A DNA stretch of 64,000 nt from JAJXWB01 sp046349085. Lineage in GTDB: Bacteria > Pseudomonadota > Alphaproteobacteria > Rhizobiales > Beijerinckiaceae. Positions within the stretch are counted from its first letter, which is position 1, and each line of letters opens with the position of its first letter. A program made the position numbers and the translations under genes. The stretch covers positions 62,001 to 126,000 of the forward strand of contig JAXMDA010000007.1 of the NCBI GenBank assembly GCA_046349085.1, given 5' to 3'. The notes beneath the pieces were generated by a model that saw nothing but the letters and a program-made list of their open reading frames with translations, was not told the DNA's origin and did no database searches. Shown here piece after piece: positions 16,381 to 24,936 of the stretch.

Positions 16381-17223
16381 TCAGTCGCCGCCGAAGGCGA
16401 TCGCCGCGCCGAAATTGTGGTCTGCGCCGGCGGGCGGCGGGGGGAAGGGCGCGGAGCGGCGCACCATGTCCATCGCCTCGGCGTCGAGTTCGGCCGAGCC
16501 GGTCGGCCGGGCCAGCCACACCGATTCAAGCCCGCCTTGCGCGTCGACCCGGAAGCCGACGATGGCGAGCGCCTTCGGGCGCGGCCTCTCGGGATCGATC
16601 ATGTTGGCGGCGACCTTACCCAGCACTTTCGCACGATAATTGTCATTGGTCGGATCTTGCGGCGGGCGCGGGCGGGCGGTCGACATCATCGTCTGCGGCG
16701 AGAGAAAGGTCGGCGTCGGCGCGAGGGGCGCCGGCTTCTCGACGGCGGCGAGGCCCCCGAAAGGATTGGCGCGATCCGGCGGCTCCTCCGGCTTGCCGTC
16801 GCCGCCGCGGGTGCGCGCGGCCTGCGGCCGGTCCGTCTCCCTGGGAAGTTCCGTCACCTGGCCCTTCGGCGCCTCCCTGGCGCTTTTGGCCGACTGCTCC
16901 GGCGCTTCCGCATTTTGCCCGCGGGCGTCGTCGCGCGGCTCGACCGCCGCGGGAGGGCTTGCCGGCCGGTCCGCCTGTTGCGTTTCGGCACGCCCCTCGG
17001 CCTCCGCCTCGCTCGCCATCTCGACCGGAATCTCGACCGCCGCCGTGGCGCCTGCCTGCCCGCTCGTCCGCTCGCTCCAGGCGACGAGACCCAGCAAAAC
17101 CGCGTGCGCGACGACTGCGGCGGCCAATATGCGCAGAATCCGCGACGCATTTTCAGGGTCGACCGGGGCGCTGAACGCCAGCAGCGGTTCCGCAACGTCG
17201 CTTTCGATGCTTGCTCTTAACAT
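16381..17223 (-). CDS. TonB-family energy-transducer-like protein
   Basis: The 280-aa product has one N-terminal membrane helix (about 28-48), a Pro/Glu/Ala-rich periplasmic spacer (about 55-190) and a C-terminal TonB/TolA-like domain (about 190-275: GKVAANMIDPERPRPKALAIVGFRVDAQG). TonB proteins couple the proton-motive force to outer-membrane receptors. No ExbB/ExbD or receptor gene is adjacent, so the partner is unknown. It is convergent with the cytochrome and divergent from the TadG-like gene. Confidence 0.75.
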   Translation of the reverse strand: MLRASIESDVAEPLLAFSAPVDPENASRILRILAAAVVAHAVLLGLVAWSERTSGQAGATAAVEIPVEMASEAEAEGRAETQQADRPASPPAAVEPRDDARGQNAEAPEQSAKSAREAPKGQVTELPRETDRPQAARTRGGDGKPEEPPDRANPFGGLAAVEKPAPLAPTPTFLSPQTMMSTARPRPPQDPTNDNYRAKVLGKVAANMIDPERPRPKALAIVGFRVDAQGGLESVWLARPTGSAELDAEAMDMVRRSAPFPPPPAGADHNFGAAIAFGGD

Positions 17224-17388
17224 TGCCCGAGCGTCGATTGTGGGTTCAAGTCCATGAATCTTTGTAGTTTTTCTCGCATCGGAAAGGTGTTAACGGCGAT
17301 TAGCGGCCTGATCGCGACCTGATTTACATCAACTTGAGACATTTCACGTAGAGCTTGAGGCAAGGAAGTCTTCAATCCGGAAATTGCC

Positions 17389-19506
17389 ATGTTTCGGCGC
17401 GAAAACATCGTTCGTCTCCTCTCCTCCGCGACGCGCCTGCGCCGCGACGAGCGGGGCTCGATCCCGGTCATTTTCACGGTCGTCGCCATCCCCACCATCG
17501 GCCTGGTCGGCGCCTCGATCGAATATAGCCGCGGCACGAGCATGGTCGCGAAAGCGCAGGCTGCGGCCGACGCCGCAGTGCTCGCCGCGGGCGCGCAGGC
17601 CACTGCGACCCAGACGGTCCGCCAGACCATCGCCAGCGGCGCGGCCAACGCCTATTTCGGCGCGATGGCCAGCACACTCAACCTGACGGTCACCGAGACT
17701 GACGTTTCGCCGGGTCTCTATCAGGTCACCGTCAGCGGATCCGTGCCCACCATCGTTTCGAGGGTGCTCGGCCGCTCCTCGATGTATTTCTCGGTGACGT
17801 CGCGCGCCACCACCAACAGCGTCTCGAATTCGAAGCCGCTGGAAATGGCGCTGGCGCTCGATAACACCGGCTCGATGTCCAACAACATGGCGGACCTGAA
17901 GTCGGCGGCCAACACGCTCGTCGACACCGTGATGGGCGCCGGCGGCGGCGCCGCGCGCGTCAGCGTCGTGCCCTATGTGGCGGTGGTCAATCCCGGCCTG
18001 ACGGATGCGACCAGCATCGCCAATTACATCGACACGACGGCGCAGAACCCGTTCAACAGCGAATGGTATCGCGGGACGTGGCTCACATCCGCGAAAAACT
18101 GCACCCTCTACTGGGGCCCTTCCAGCGGCGGCGGCGGCGGCGGCTCGAGCGGCGCAGGCGGCGGCGGCTCCGGCGACGCGCGCGACATCATCGACATCCT
18201 CAGGCCAATCCGTCATCTGGCGAAGGAATTGTTCGGCGTGTCGTCCGCGCATGCGGCCGACGTGACGCCCGCGACGGCGCCGATCACTACCAAGAGCTGG
18301 ACGTCGGGCAAGTCCGGCAAGACCTTCACGATCCCCACCGGCTTCGGCACGGTCCAGAAGGACATCTGGGGGCAGTATTCGACCGGCGGCTGCGACTGGC
18401 TCACCAATCCCGACACCGTCAGCCAGTATGAGTTGTTCAAGCGCATGAAGACGCCGACCGGCGGCGCCGTCGCCTGGAAGGGCTGCGTCGAGGCGCGCCC
18501 GAGCAAGTCCGAACAGAGCTGGCTCAACAGCAACTGGGGTTCGGGCCTTGCCGCCAGCAAGGACTACGATATCAGCGAGGACGCGCCGACCGCGAGCGAC
18601 AAGGCTTCGCTCTACGTGCCTTATTTCGCGCCGGACGAGCCGGACTATTCGCCGTTCACGTGGGCCTATGTGGCGCCCGGCGCCTATTCGACGTCGACCA
18701 AGGGCTTCCACAACAATTACATGAAGGACGGCGGCTATCTCTCGTCGAGCGACCAGGGCTCGATTCCCAGCACATGGGGCTGGAACCAGCTTGGGCAATA
18801 TGACTGGGACGGCAGCCGCTGGCTCCTGAAGTACAACGGCTCCAACGCCGCGATCATCCAGGAGACGCCGGACGCCAACGGCTACACCTATGGCCCGAAC
18901 ATGGGCTGCCCCGACCCGATCCTGCGCCTGACCAACGTGAAGTCGGACGTGACGGCCAAGATCAACGGCCTGAAGTACTGGCAGAGCGGCGGCACGATCG
19001 TCTCGGAAGGCCTCGCCTGGGCATGGCGCACGCTGTCGCCCAACGCGCCTTTCGCCGACGGCAAGGCCTACAGCACGACCGGCCTGCAGAAGGTTATCGT
19101 GCTGATGACGGACGGCGTGAACGAGCTGATCGACAACGGCAACAACGCGACGTCCTACAACAGCAGCAACGTCTCGGACTATTCCGCCTACGGCTATCTC
19201 GGCGGCTCGCGGCTGTGGAACGCCAACAACGTGCAGACCTACGCCGCGTTCAAGACGTTGATGGACAATCGCCTGACGGCCGCCTGCACGGCCGCCAAGA
19301 ACGCCGGCGTCATCATCTATACCGTCGTGTTCAACCACACGGGATACCTGACGTCCTCGCAGCAGGCCGATGCGCAAAACCTGCTGAAGAGCTGCGCCAG
19401 CAAGACGACCTATTCCTACGTGGCGACGGACTCGGCGACGTTGCAGACGGCCTTCTCGGCCATCGCGGTTTCCGCCACCTCCGGCACGCTGCGCTTGGTT
19501 CAGTAG
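17389..19506 (+). CDS. TadG-like pilus-assembly protein with a VWA domain
   Basis: The 705-aa product starts with the TadE/TadG signature (RRDERGSIPVIF then a membrane helix, about 22-45), followed by a von Willebrand A domain whose metal site starts DNTGSMS (about 164) and resumes VIVLMTDGVNE (about 566). Between them is a long insertion with a glycine/serine-rich stretch (about 246-263) and then an aromatic, Asn/Thr-rich region. Such proteins are exported with Tad/Flp pili or sit in the envelope as adhesins. No other tad genes are present here, so it is an orphan. Confidence 0.85.
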   Translation: MFRRENIVRLLSSATRLRRDERGSIPVIFTVVAIPTIGLVGASIEYSRGTSMVAKAQAAADAAVLAAGAQATATQTVRQTIASGAANAYFGAMASTLNLTVTETDVSPGLYQVTVSGSVPTIVSRVLGRSSMYFSVTSRATTNSVSNSKPLEMALALDNTGSMSNNMADLKSAANTLVDTVMGAGGGAARVSVVPYVAVVNPGLTDATSIANYIDTTAQNPFNSEWYRGTWLTSAKNCTLYWGPSSGGGGGGSSGAGGGGSGDARDIIDILRPIRHLAKELFGVSSAHAADVTPATAPITTKSWTSGKSGKTFTIPTGFGTVQKDIWGQYSTGGCDWLTNPDTVSQYELFKRMKTPTGGAVAWKGCVEARPSKSEQSWLNSNWGSGLAASKDYDISEDAPTASDKASLYVPYFAPDEPDYSPFTWAYVAPGAYSTSTKGFHNNYMKDGGYLSSSDQGSIPSTWGWNQLGQYDWDGSRWLLKYNGSNAAIIQETPDANGYTYGPNMGCPDPILRLTNVKSDVTAKINGLKYWQSGGTIVSEGLAWAWRTLSPNAPFADGKAYSTTGLQKVIVLMTDGVNELIDNGNNATSYNSSNVSDYSAYGYLGGSRLWNANNVQTYAAFKTLMDNRLTAACTAAKNAGVIIYTVVFNHTGYLTSSQQADAQNLLKSCASKTTYSYVATDSATLQTAFSAIAVSATSGTLRLVQ

Positions 19507-19537
19507 GGCGAGACGAAATTTGCCGGAATCAAGCGCT

Positions 19538-19624
19538 CGTCATTGCGAGCGCAGCGAAGCAATCCATCCACCGGGCCTATCCGCATGGATGGATCGCCAC
19601 GTCGCTGCGCTCCTCGCGATGACG
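19538..19624. repeat. Dispersed palindromic repeat, CGTCATTGCGAGCGCAGCGA type
   Basis: The left arm reads CGTCATTGCGAGCGCAGCGA and the right arm (GTCGCTGCGCTCCTCGCGATGACG) is its imperfect complement, with GGATGGAT/ATCCATCC near the centre. This is a widespread intergenic repeat of alphaproteobacteria. A broken copy of the same family lies at 28193-28222. Confidence 0.85.
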
Positions 19625-19693
19625 GGAAAGTTCTGCTGTAGGAATAAATACGATATCGTCGTCTCCGCGCTTTGGCATAAAGGTCAAGGGGAT

Positions 19694-19708
19694 CTAACCG
19701 CGCGTTAG
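19694..19708. promoter_or_regulatory. Palindrome CTAAC-N5-GTTAG upstream of the GTA promoter
   Basis: Two perfect 5-base arms (CTAAC and GTTAG) flank CGCGC. It ends 44 bases before the -35 box of the putative cluster promoter, a reasonable position for an activator or repressor site. No regulator can be named. Confidence 0.35.
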
Positions 19709-19752
19709 GTCGGGCGTCGTAGCGGTAAAATCCAACTATGTGATTTTTTTCC

Positions 19753-19781
19753 TTGACACCGCGCCGCTCCTCATGTAGGGT
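19753..19781 (+). promoter_or_regulatory. Sigma-70-like promoter of the GTA-like cluster
   Basis: A perfect TTGACA at 19753-19758 is separated by 17 bases from TAGGGT at 19776-19781. The -10 box is weak. It is 87 bases upstream of the first gene of the virion cluster, and no comparable promoter was noticed before later genes of the cluster. Confidence 0.55.
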
Positions 19782-19868
19782 TCAGGCATTCTCCACATTT
19801 GCGCTTTGCAGCGGCGCGGCGACGAAGCGTCGTCCGTGGCGCCGACGCGCGCGGACAATCGATGCGGC

Positions 19869-20522
19869 ATGGCTACGAAGGACAAATTTTCCGCCGACCG
19901 GATCGCGCGGTTGAAGCATCGCTACGAAGAGACGGACCAGACCGTCGCCGCGATCGCGCGCGACGAAGGCTTGTCGGAACGGCAACTCCACGCCTTGAAG
20001 CGCAACGAAGGCTGGCGCGCGCGCAGCGCGATCAGGCCGGCGGGCAAGAAGGCCTCGGACAGGAAATCAACCGCCAAAAAATCGGCCGCCAAGAAATCAA
20101 CCGACAAGAAATCGGCAGCCAAGCAACCGAGCGCCAGGCAATCGACCGCCGGGCGACCGACCGCCGAGGCAGGGCGAGCGCCGGCGTCGCCAAAGCCGCG
20201 AACCGTTTCGAAGCCGCCCCCCGGCGTCGTCGACACGCCGACGCTGATCGCCCGCATCCGCGCGCAACTCGAAGGCGCGCTGGAAACCGCGCAGGAGCGT
20301 GGGCCCGAGGCCGATCCCGATGCAACGGCGCGCCTGATGGCGAGCCTCACGCGCACGCTGCAGAGCCTGCGCGCGCTGGAAAAGGATACGACGCAGGATG
20401 GTCGACGGCAGGATGATCGACGCGACGACGGCGCCGACGCTCCGCCCCTCGATCTCGCCGAATTGCGGCGCGAGCTTGCGCGAAGGATTGATCGATTGCG
20501 CGAGGAACGGGGAGATACCTGA
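19869..20522 (+). CDS. GTA g1-like small terminase
   Basis: The 217-aa product has an N-terminal helix-turn-helix (TVAAIARDEGLSERQLHALKRNEGW, given here only as the segment around residues 20-45), a very basic repetitive linker of Lys-Lys-Ser-Ala/Thr units (about 60-100), and a helical C-terminal half (about 118-215). Position as the first gene before the large terminase and the HTH match the small terminase (g1) of gene transfer agents, which selects or hands over DNA for packaging. The ATG at 19869 starts the HTH region cleanly. The gene overlaps the next frame. Confidence 0.75.
   Translation: MATKDKFSADRIARLKHRYEETDQTVAAIARDEGLSERQLHALKRNEGWRARSAIRPAGKKASDRKSTAKKSAAKKSTDKKSAAKQPSARQSTAGRPTAEAGRAPASPKPRTVSKPPPGVVDTPTLIARIRAQLEGALETAQERGPEADPDATARLMASLTRTLQSLRALEKDTTQDGRRQDDRRDDGADAPPLDLAELRRELARRIDRLREERGDT
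20059..20165 (+). repeat. Degenerate 15-base tandem repeat inside the small terminase
   Basis: About seven degenerate copies of a 15-base unit encode five-residue blocks such as KKSTA, KKSAA and KKSTD, decaying to RQSTA and RPTA. The result is a strongly basic linker between the HTH and the C-terminal helices. Confidence 0.7.
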
Positions 20523-21807
20523 ACTCTTCGCCAGTTTTTCGGCGCGCGAGATCGAGGCGATCCTTTCCTTCTTCGACACGCGCGCGCGAAAAACGCAGAC
20601 GCCGCCGCGCGTGGCGACGGACGGCGCGCCGTGGCGCGCCTGGCTGTTCGTCGGCGGGCGCGGCGCCGGCAAGACGCGCGCCGGCGCCGAATGGGTGCGC
20701 GGCGTCGCCGGCGGCTTCATCGATTTCGCCGACAAGCCGGCCGGCCGCATCGCCCTGATCGGCGAGACATGGGCCGATGCGCGCGACGTGATGGTCGAGG
20801 GCGTATCCGGCGTTCTCGCCGCGCACGGCAAGTGGGACCGCCCGCAATGGGAGGCTTCGCGGCGGCGCCTGACATGGCGCAACGGCGCCATCGCGCAGGT
20901 GTTTTCGGCCGAGGATCCCGAGAGCCTGCGCGGGCCGCAATTCGACGCCGCCTGGTGCGACGAGATCGCCAAATGGCGCCACGCGCAGGAGGTCTGGGAC
21001 ATGCTGCAATTCGGTCTGCGCCTCGGCGATTTTCCGCGCGCCATGGTCACCACCACGCCGCGGCCTTTGGCGCTTCTGAAGAAGCTGATGGCCGATCCCG
21101 CCAACGCCGTCACGCGCGCCTCGACGCGCGCCAACGCCGACAATCTCGCGCCGGGATTCCTGCGCGCCATCGAGGAGCGTTACGGCGGAACGCGGCTCGG
21201 CCGGCAGGAAATCGACGGCGCCATCGTCGAGGAGCGCGCCGACGCGCTGTGGTCGCGCGACATGATCGAGCGCGCCCGCGTCGATGCGGCGCCGCCGCTC
21301 GCGACAATCGTCGTCGCCGTCGATCCGCCGGCCGCCTCGCACAAGCGCGCCGACAAGTGCGGCATCGTCGCCGCCGGCGTCGACGGCGACGGCGTCGTCT
21401 ACGTCCTGCGCGATGCGACGCTCGCGGCCGCGCGTCCCGCCGAATGGGCGGCGCGCGCAGTCGCGCTCTATCACGAGCTCGAGGCCGACGCGCTCGTCGC
21501 CGAGGTAAATCAGGGCGGCGACATGGTGGCTGCCGTCATCGCGCAGGCCGACGGCGCCGTGCCCGTCGTCAAGGCGCGCGCCTCGCGCGGCAAGTATCTG
21601 CGCGCCTCGCCGGTCGCGCTGCTCTACGAACAAAATCGCGTGCGCCATGTCGGCGCCTTTCCCGAACTCGAGGACGAGATGTGCTCCTTCGGGCCGGACG
21701 GATTGACTGGCGGCGCGAGCCCCGACCGTCTCGACGCGTTGGTCTGGGCCGTCGCCCATCTCGCGCTCGACGGCAGGCGCGCGACGCCGCGCGTGCGGCG
21801 GCTGTAG
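20398..21807 (+). CDS. GTA g2-like large terminase, DNA-packaging ATPase/nuclease
   Basis: The large terminase pumps DNA into the prohead and cuts it. The 469-aa frame shows Walker A GGRGAGKT (86-93), a Walker B region with WCDE (186-189), a coupling segment VTTTPRP, and a nuclease domain with AVDPP and later acidic residues (LDALVWA). It matches GTA terminases throughout. The ATG at 20398 overlaps the small terminase by 125 bases; TTG codons at 20476 or 20488 would give a start closer to the family norm. The N-terminus is therefore uncertain. Confidence 0.9.
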   Translation: MVDGRMIDATTAPTLRPSISPNCGASLREGLIDCARNGEIPELFASFSAREIEAILSFFDTRARKTQTPPRVATDGAPWRAWLFVGGRGAGKTRAGAEWVRGVAGGFIDFADKPAGRIALIGETWADARDVMVEGVSGVLAAHGKWDRPQWEASRRRLTWRNGAIAQVFSAEDPESLRGPQFDAAWCDEIAKWRHAQEVWDMLQFGLRLGDFPRAMVTTTPRPLALLKKLMADPANAVTRASTRANADNLAPGFLRAIEERYGGTRLGRQEIDGAIVEERADALWSRDMIERARVDAAPPLATIVVAVDPPAASHKRADKCGIVAAGVDGDGVVYVLRDATLAAARPAEWAARAVALYHELEADALVAEVNQGGDMVAAVIAQADGAVPVVKARASRGKYLRASPVALLYEQNRVRHVGAFPELEDEMCSFGPDGLTGGASPDRLDALVWAVAHLALDGRRATPRVRRL

Positions 21808-21820
21808 AGGCCCTTTCCCT

Positions 21821-21920
21821 TTCCCTCCCCGCTTCGCGGAAGAGGGGACGGCAGGCGTCCGCGATCACGACGCCGAGCGAAGATCCGAATCTCCTCCTCT
21901 CCCGCAAGGCGGGGAAGGAG
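21821..21920. repeat. Palindromic intergenic repeat between terminase and portal
   Basis: An arm reading TCCCTCCCCGCTTCGCGG at the left is matched by an imperfect complement ending GGCGGGGAAGGA at the right. It fills most of the gap between the two packaging genes. Confidence 0.65.
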
Positions 21921-21951
21921 CGCGACACCACGTATCATCGAAGAGAACTCC

Positions 21952-23127
21952 ATGTCCCTCCTTTCCCGCCTGTTCGGCGCGCCGTCGCGCGAAGAAAAAC
22001 GCTCACGCGCCGGCAGCTTGCTGGCGCTGCATACGCTCGGCGCGGCGCGCTGGACGCCACGCGACTACGTGGCGCTGACGCGCGAGGGCTTCGAGCGCAA
22101 CGCCGTCGTGCATCGCTGCGTGCGTATGGTCGCCGAATGCGTCGCCGCCGTTCCCTGGCGGCTTTACGAGGGCAGGGCGGAACTGACCGCGCATCCGCTT
22201 CTCGATCTTCTGGCGCGGCCCAATCCGGGCCAGACGTCGACCGATCTCCTCGAGAGCCTCGTCGTCAATCTCCTGCTTTTCGGCAACGCCTATGTCGAAG
22301 GCGCTGAGGTGGACGGGCAGATGCGCGAGATCTATTCGCTGCGCAGCGACCGCATGAGCGTGTCGCCCGGGCCGAACGGATGGCCCGCGGCTTACGACTA
22401 TGTGTTCGGCGGCGACCGCGTGCGCTACGCCATGCGCGGCGAGGGCGTCGAGCCGATCATGCACATCCGCCTCGGATCGCCGCTCGACGATCACTACGGT
22501 ATGCCGCCGCTCGCCGCCGCGCATGTCGCGATCGACACGCACAATGCCGCGGGCTTCTGGAACAAGGCGCTGCTCGACAATGCCGCGCGTCCGTCCGGCG
22601 CGCTGGTTTACGGCGCGAGCGACGGCGCGCAATTCAGCGATGCGCAATTCGATCGCCTGAAGAGCGAGCTGGAGGAGAATTTTGCAGGGAGCGCCAATGC
22701 GGGCCGTCCTCTGCTGCTCGACGGCGGTCTCGACTGGAAGGCGCTGTCGCTCTCGCCCAAGGACATGGATTTCATCGAGGCCAAGGCGGCGGCGGCGCGC
22801 GAGATCGCGCTGTGCTTCGGCGTGCCGCCGCTCGTGCTCGGCCTGCCCGGCGACAATACGCGCGCAAACTACGCGGAAGCCAACGCCGCCTTCTGGCGCC
22901 AGACGGTCATTCCCATGACGCAGCGCCTGCAGCGCGCCTTCGAACATTGGCTGAAGCCCGTCTGGCCGACGCTGCGCTTCGACTACGACGTCGATCGCAT
23001 CGACGCGCTCTCGAGCGAACGCGCCGTCGAATGGGCGCGCGTGGACGCCGCGAGCTTTCTGTCGCCGGACGAGAAGCGCGAGCTGCTGGGCTTTGCGGCG
23101 GGGACGCGTCTCGCGCAGCGCAGTTAG
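21952..23127 (+). CDS. GTA g3-like HK97-family portal protein
   Basis: The portal forms the ring through which DNA enters and to which the tail attaches. The 391-aa product has normal length and typical portal segments: NAVVHRCVRMVAECVAAVPW near the N-terminus, HPLLDLLARPNPGQT, and KDMDFIEAKAAAAREIALCFGVPP in the C-terminal half. The ATG follows a GAAGAGAA site. It is in the expected place after the large terminase. Confidence 0.93.
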   Translation: MSLLSRLFGAPSREEKRSRAGSLLALHTLGAARWTPRDYVALTREGFERNAVVHRCVRMVAECVAAVPWRLYEGRAELTAHPLLDLLARPNPGQTSTDLLESLVVNLLLFGNAYVEGAEVDGQMREIYSLRSDRMSVSPGPNGWPAAYDYVFGGDRVRYAMRGEGVEPIMHIRLGSPLDDHYGMPPLAAAHVAIDTHNAAGFWNKALLDNAARPSGALVYGASDGAQFSDAQFDRLKSELEENFAGSANAGRPLLLDGGLDWKALSLSPKDMDFIEAKAAAAREIALCFGVPPLVLGLPGDNTRANYAEANAAFWRQTVIPMTQRLQRAFEHWLKPVWPTLRFDYDVDRIDALSSERAVEWARVDAASFLSPDEKRELLGFAAGTRLAQRS

Positions 23128-23141
23128 CAGCTTGCCCATGT

Positions 23142-23384
23142 GCGAAGCAGGCGCGCGCGCCGCTTCGCAGCAAGAACCTCGGCGAAGTAACCGGCGCAGA
23201 CATCGATTTGGCGGTACAAATGCCTGACGGCTGTGCCGAAGAATGGGCGCGAGCTGTCGCAGAATGTTCGGAGTGGCTTGCGATGCCAAACCCGCCTCGG
23301 GGGCTGACAGGCGGATATACCGATGCCTATGATTGCGCCCGCGGGCATGTCTCCGAACGTTGCGGCGGAAATGGAGTTGGCTGA
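23142..23384 (+). pseudogene. Cysteine-containing reading-frame fragment
   Basis: Between portal and the next gene a frame stays open to 23384. It reads ...LGEVTGADIDLAVQ, then a cysteine-containing end (GCAEEW, VAECSEW, AYDCARGHVS, RCGGNG). There is no usable start with a ribosome site; an ATG at 23220 would give 54 aa. The cysteine-rich end resembles, from memory, C-termini of polymorphic toxins, but I cannot confirm this. It is probably a decayed or truncated gene. Confidence 0.35.
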
Positions 23385-23421
23385 TGGCGCGCCTGCGCTT
23401 CATGTGTCAAGGAAACATGCG

Positions 23422-23928
23422 ATGATCGCCGAATATTGCAACTTTCCTGGCGAAGAATTCAGGAAACACATGCGCGCGCGCGACTACCCGCTCGCTCACG
23501 GCGTATTGAATAATGCCGCGGCGCTTAAATCCGTTGATTTGAAATCGCACGCGCGCTGGAGAGCGCATGTATATCAATTCGAAGGGCGTATTTCCGACGC
23601 TATAGAGCTCTTGAGTCCTCTGATAGCGGGAGACGATCTTTCTGCAAAGTTTTTGCGTCATCAGCGTGCTTGTATCTATGCGTATGCCGGAATGCACGAC
23701 GAAGCGCTCGCCGATTTCCGGGCGCTGGCTGCCGATTCGTCGCCTCGCGTCGTCGAGGCCTTGCGCATCGGCTGTCTGTTTGAGATTGCGCACATTCTCG
23801 CACGGCAAGGCAGTTCTGAGTTTTGCGCCGTGTACGATTTGGTGCCGGACGGCAGGGTCCAGTTCGTCGTCGATTCGATGTTGAGCAAAGAGGATCTCTT
23901 GAACCTCCACCGGGCCAATAGCGCTTGA
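23422..23928 (+). CDS. TPR-like helical protein inserted in the GTA cluster
   Basis: The 168-aa product looks like two or three tetratricopeptide-type helix pairs (HARWRAHVYQFEGRISDAIELL, FLRHQRACIYAYAGMHDEALADF), a fold used in partner binding. The ATG at 23422 has an AAGGA site 8 bases upstream. Codon use is less GC-biased than in neighbouring GTA genes, and no GTA homologue is known at this position, so it looks acquired. With the preceding cysteine-containing fragment it could be an immunity partner of a lost toxin; that is speculative. Confidence 0.6.
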   Translation: MIAEYCNFPGEEFRKHMRARDYPLAHGVLNNAAALKSVDLKSHARWRAHVYQFEGRISDAIELLSPLIAGDDLSAKFLRHQRACIYAYAGMHDEALADFRALAADSSPRVVEALRIGCLFEIAHILARQGSSEFCAVYDLVPDGRVQFVVDSMLSKEDLLNLHRANSA

Positions 23929-23983
23929 GGCGAACCTGATCTCCTCGACATGATGACGACGCGCAAGCATCAGGGGCAGACGA

Positions 23984-24172
23984 ATGAACGACCTCCTCGC
24001 CCTCGTCGCCGCGCGCGGCGATCTCGCGCATATCGCGTTGTTTCTCTGGGCAAGCGCCATGTCGGCCATGCTCTGGTACGCGCTGCGCGAGCTGGCCGCG
24101 TCCAACCGCCGTTTCGATCTCTTCTTGCGCGAGCTTGCGCGCTTCAATCGCCGCTTCGGTCGCGAGGCCTGA
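23984..24172 (+). CDS. GTA g3.5-like small membrane protein
   Basis: The 62-aa product has one membrane helix (about 14-35) followed by a basic amphipathic end (RRFDLFLRELARFNRRFG). Size, topology and location between portal and prohead protease match g3.5 of the Rhodobacter GTA, a small head-formation protein. The ATG start has a weak upstream GGGGCAG site. Confidence 0.7.
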   Translation: MNDLLALVAARGDLAHIALFLWASAMSAMLWYALRELAASNRRFDLFLRELARFNRRFGREA

Positions 24173-24173
24173 C

Positions 24174-24326
24174 ATGACCTTCCGTTTCCGCAACCGCGCG
24201 CGTCGTCCGCAGCGCCGCCGCGATCCCGACGCCGTGATCCGCGCCTTCTGGCGCACGCTCGCGCGCTTCGCGCAGCACGAGCGCGCTGAGCGCGAGCCTT
24301 CGGGCTCGCTGCAAGGCGCCGATTGA
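24174..24326 (+). CDS. Very small arginine-rich protein
   Basis: A 50-aa frame begins at an ATG 2 bases after the g3.5 stop codon. It is very basic (RFRNRARRPQRRRD) and then helical. Close spacing suggests cotranslation with g3.5; small basic proteins at this place occur in related clusters. It could also be a chance frame. Confidence 0.45.
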   Translation: MTFRFRNRARRPQRRRDPDAVIRAFWRTLARFAQHERAEREPSGSLQGAD

Positions 24327-24369
24327 AGCGAGCCCGAAGGTTCGCGGTCCAAAATCCCTGGAGAACGAC

Positions 24370-24936
24370 ATGGCCTTCATAGACCGCGCCAGCATGGCGC
24401 GCGCCTTGACGCGCGTCCTCGCGCGCGCGCCCGAAAGCAAGCGCGCGCCGCTGGCGCTCGGCGAAGTCAGCGCCGCCGGCCTGTTCGAGGGCTACGCCAG
24501 CCTGTTCGGCGTCGCCGATCTCGGCGGCGACGTCGTCGTCGCCGGCGCCTTTCGCGACAGCCTGCGCAGGCGCGGCGCCGACCGCGTCAAGATGCTGTGG
24601 CAGCACGACCCCGCCGAGCCGATCGGCGCCTGGCTCGCGGTCGAGGAGGACGCCAGGGGGCTCAGGGTCAAGGGCCGTCTCAATCTCGAAGTCGCGCGCG
24701 CGCGCGAAATTCTCGCGTTGATGCGAGAGGGCCAGATCGACGGCCTGTCGATCGGCTTTCGCACGCAGCGCGCCGTCACGGATCGCAAGACCGGGCTGCG
24801 CCATCTGCAGAAGCTCGACCTCTGGGAAATCTCGCTCGTCACCTTTCCCATGCTGCCGCAGGCGCGGGTGACGGCGGTGAAACAGTGCGGGCGCAGGAAC
24901 GAGCCGCCCGCGCCAATGGTCTCGGCCGCACGCTGA
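24370..24936 (+). CDS. GTA g4-like HK97-family prohead protease
   Basis: The enzyme cleaves the capsid scaffold during head maturation. The 188-aa product has the family core: FEGYASLFGVAD, the catalytic His in WQHDPAEPIG, and the catalytic Ser in DGLSIGFRT, then LWEISLVTFPM. The ATG follows a CTGGAGAA site. It is directly upstream of the capsid gene as usual. Confidence 0.93.
   Translation: MAFIDRASMARALTRVLARAPESKRAPLALGEVSAAGLFEGYASLFGVADLGGDVVVAGAFRDSLRRRGADRVKMLWQHDPAEPIGAWLAVEEDARGLRVKGRLNLEVARAREILALMREGQIDGLSIGFRTQRAVTDRKTGLRHLQKLDLWEISLVTFPMLPQARVTAVKQCGRRNEPPAPMVSAAR

Larger units (their letters stand above)
19507..19868. other. Intergenic control region before the GTA-like cluster
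   Basis: These 362 bases hold a dispersed repeat (19538-19624), a short palindrome (19694-19708) and a sigma-70-like promoter (19753-19781). I see no gene or RNA gene in it. Confidence 0.6.

Noticed and set aside
17344..19377. Open frame of 677 codons on the minus strand opposite the TadG-like gene
   Set aside because: Low-complexity Arg/Val/Gly shadow without a ribosome site; the plus strand carries the VWA motif.
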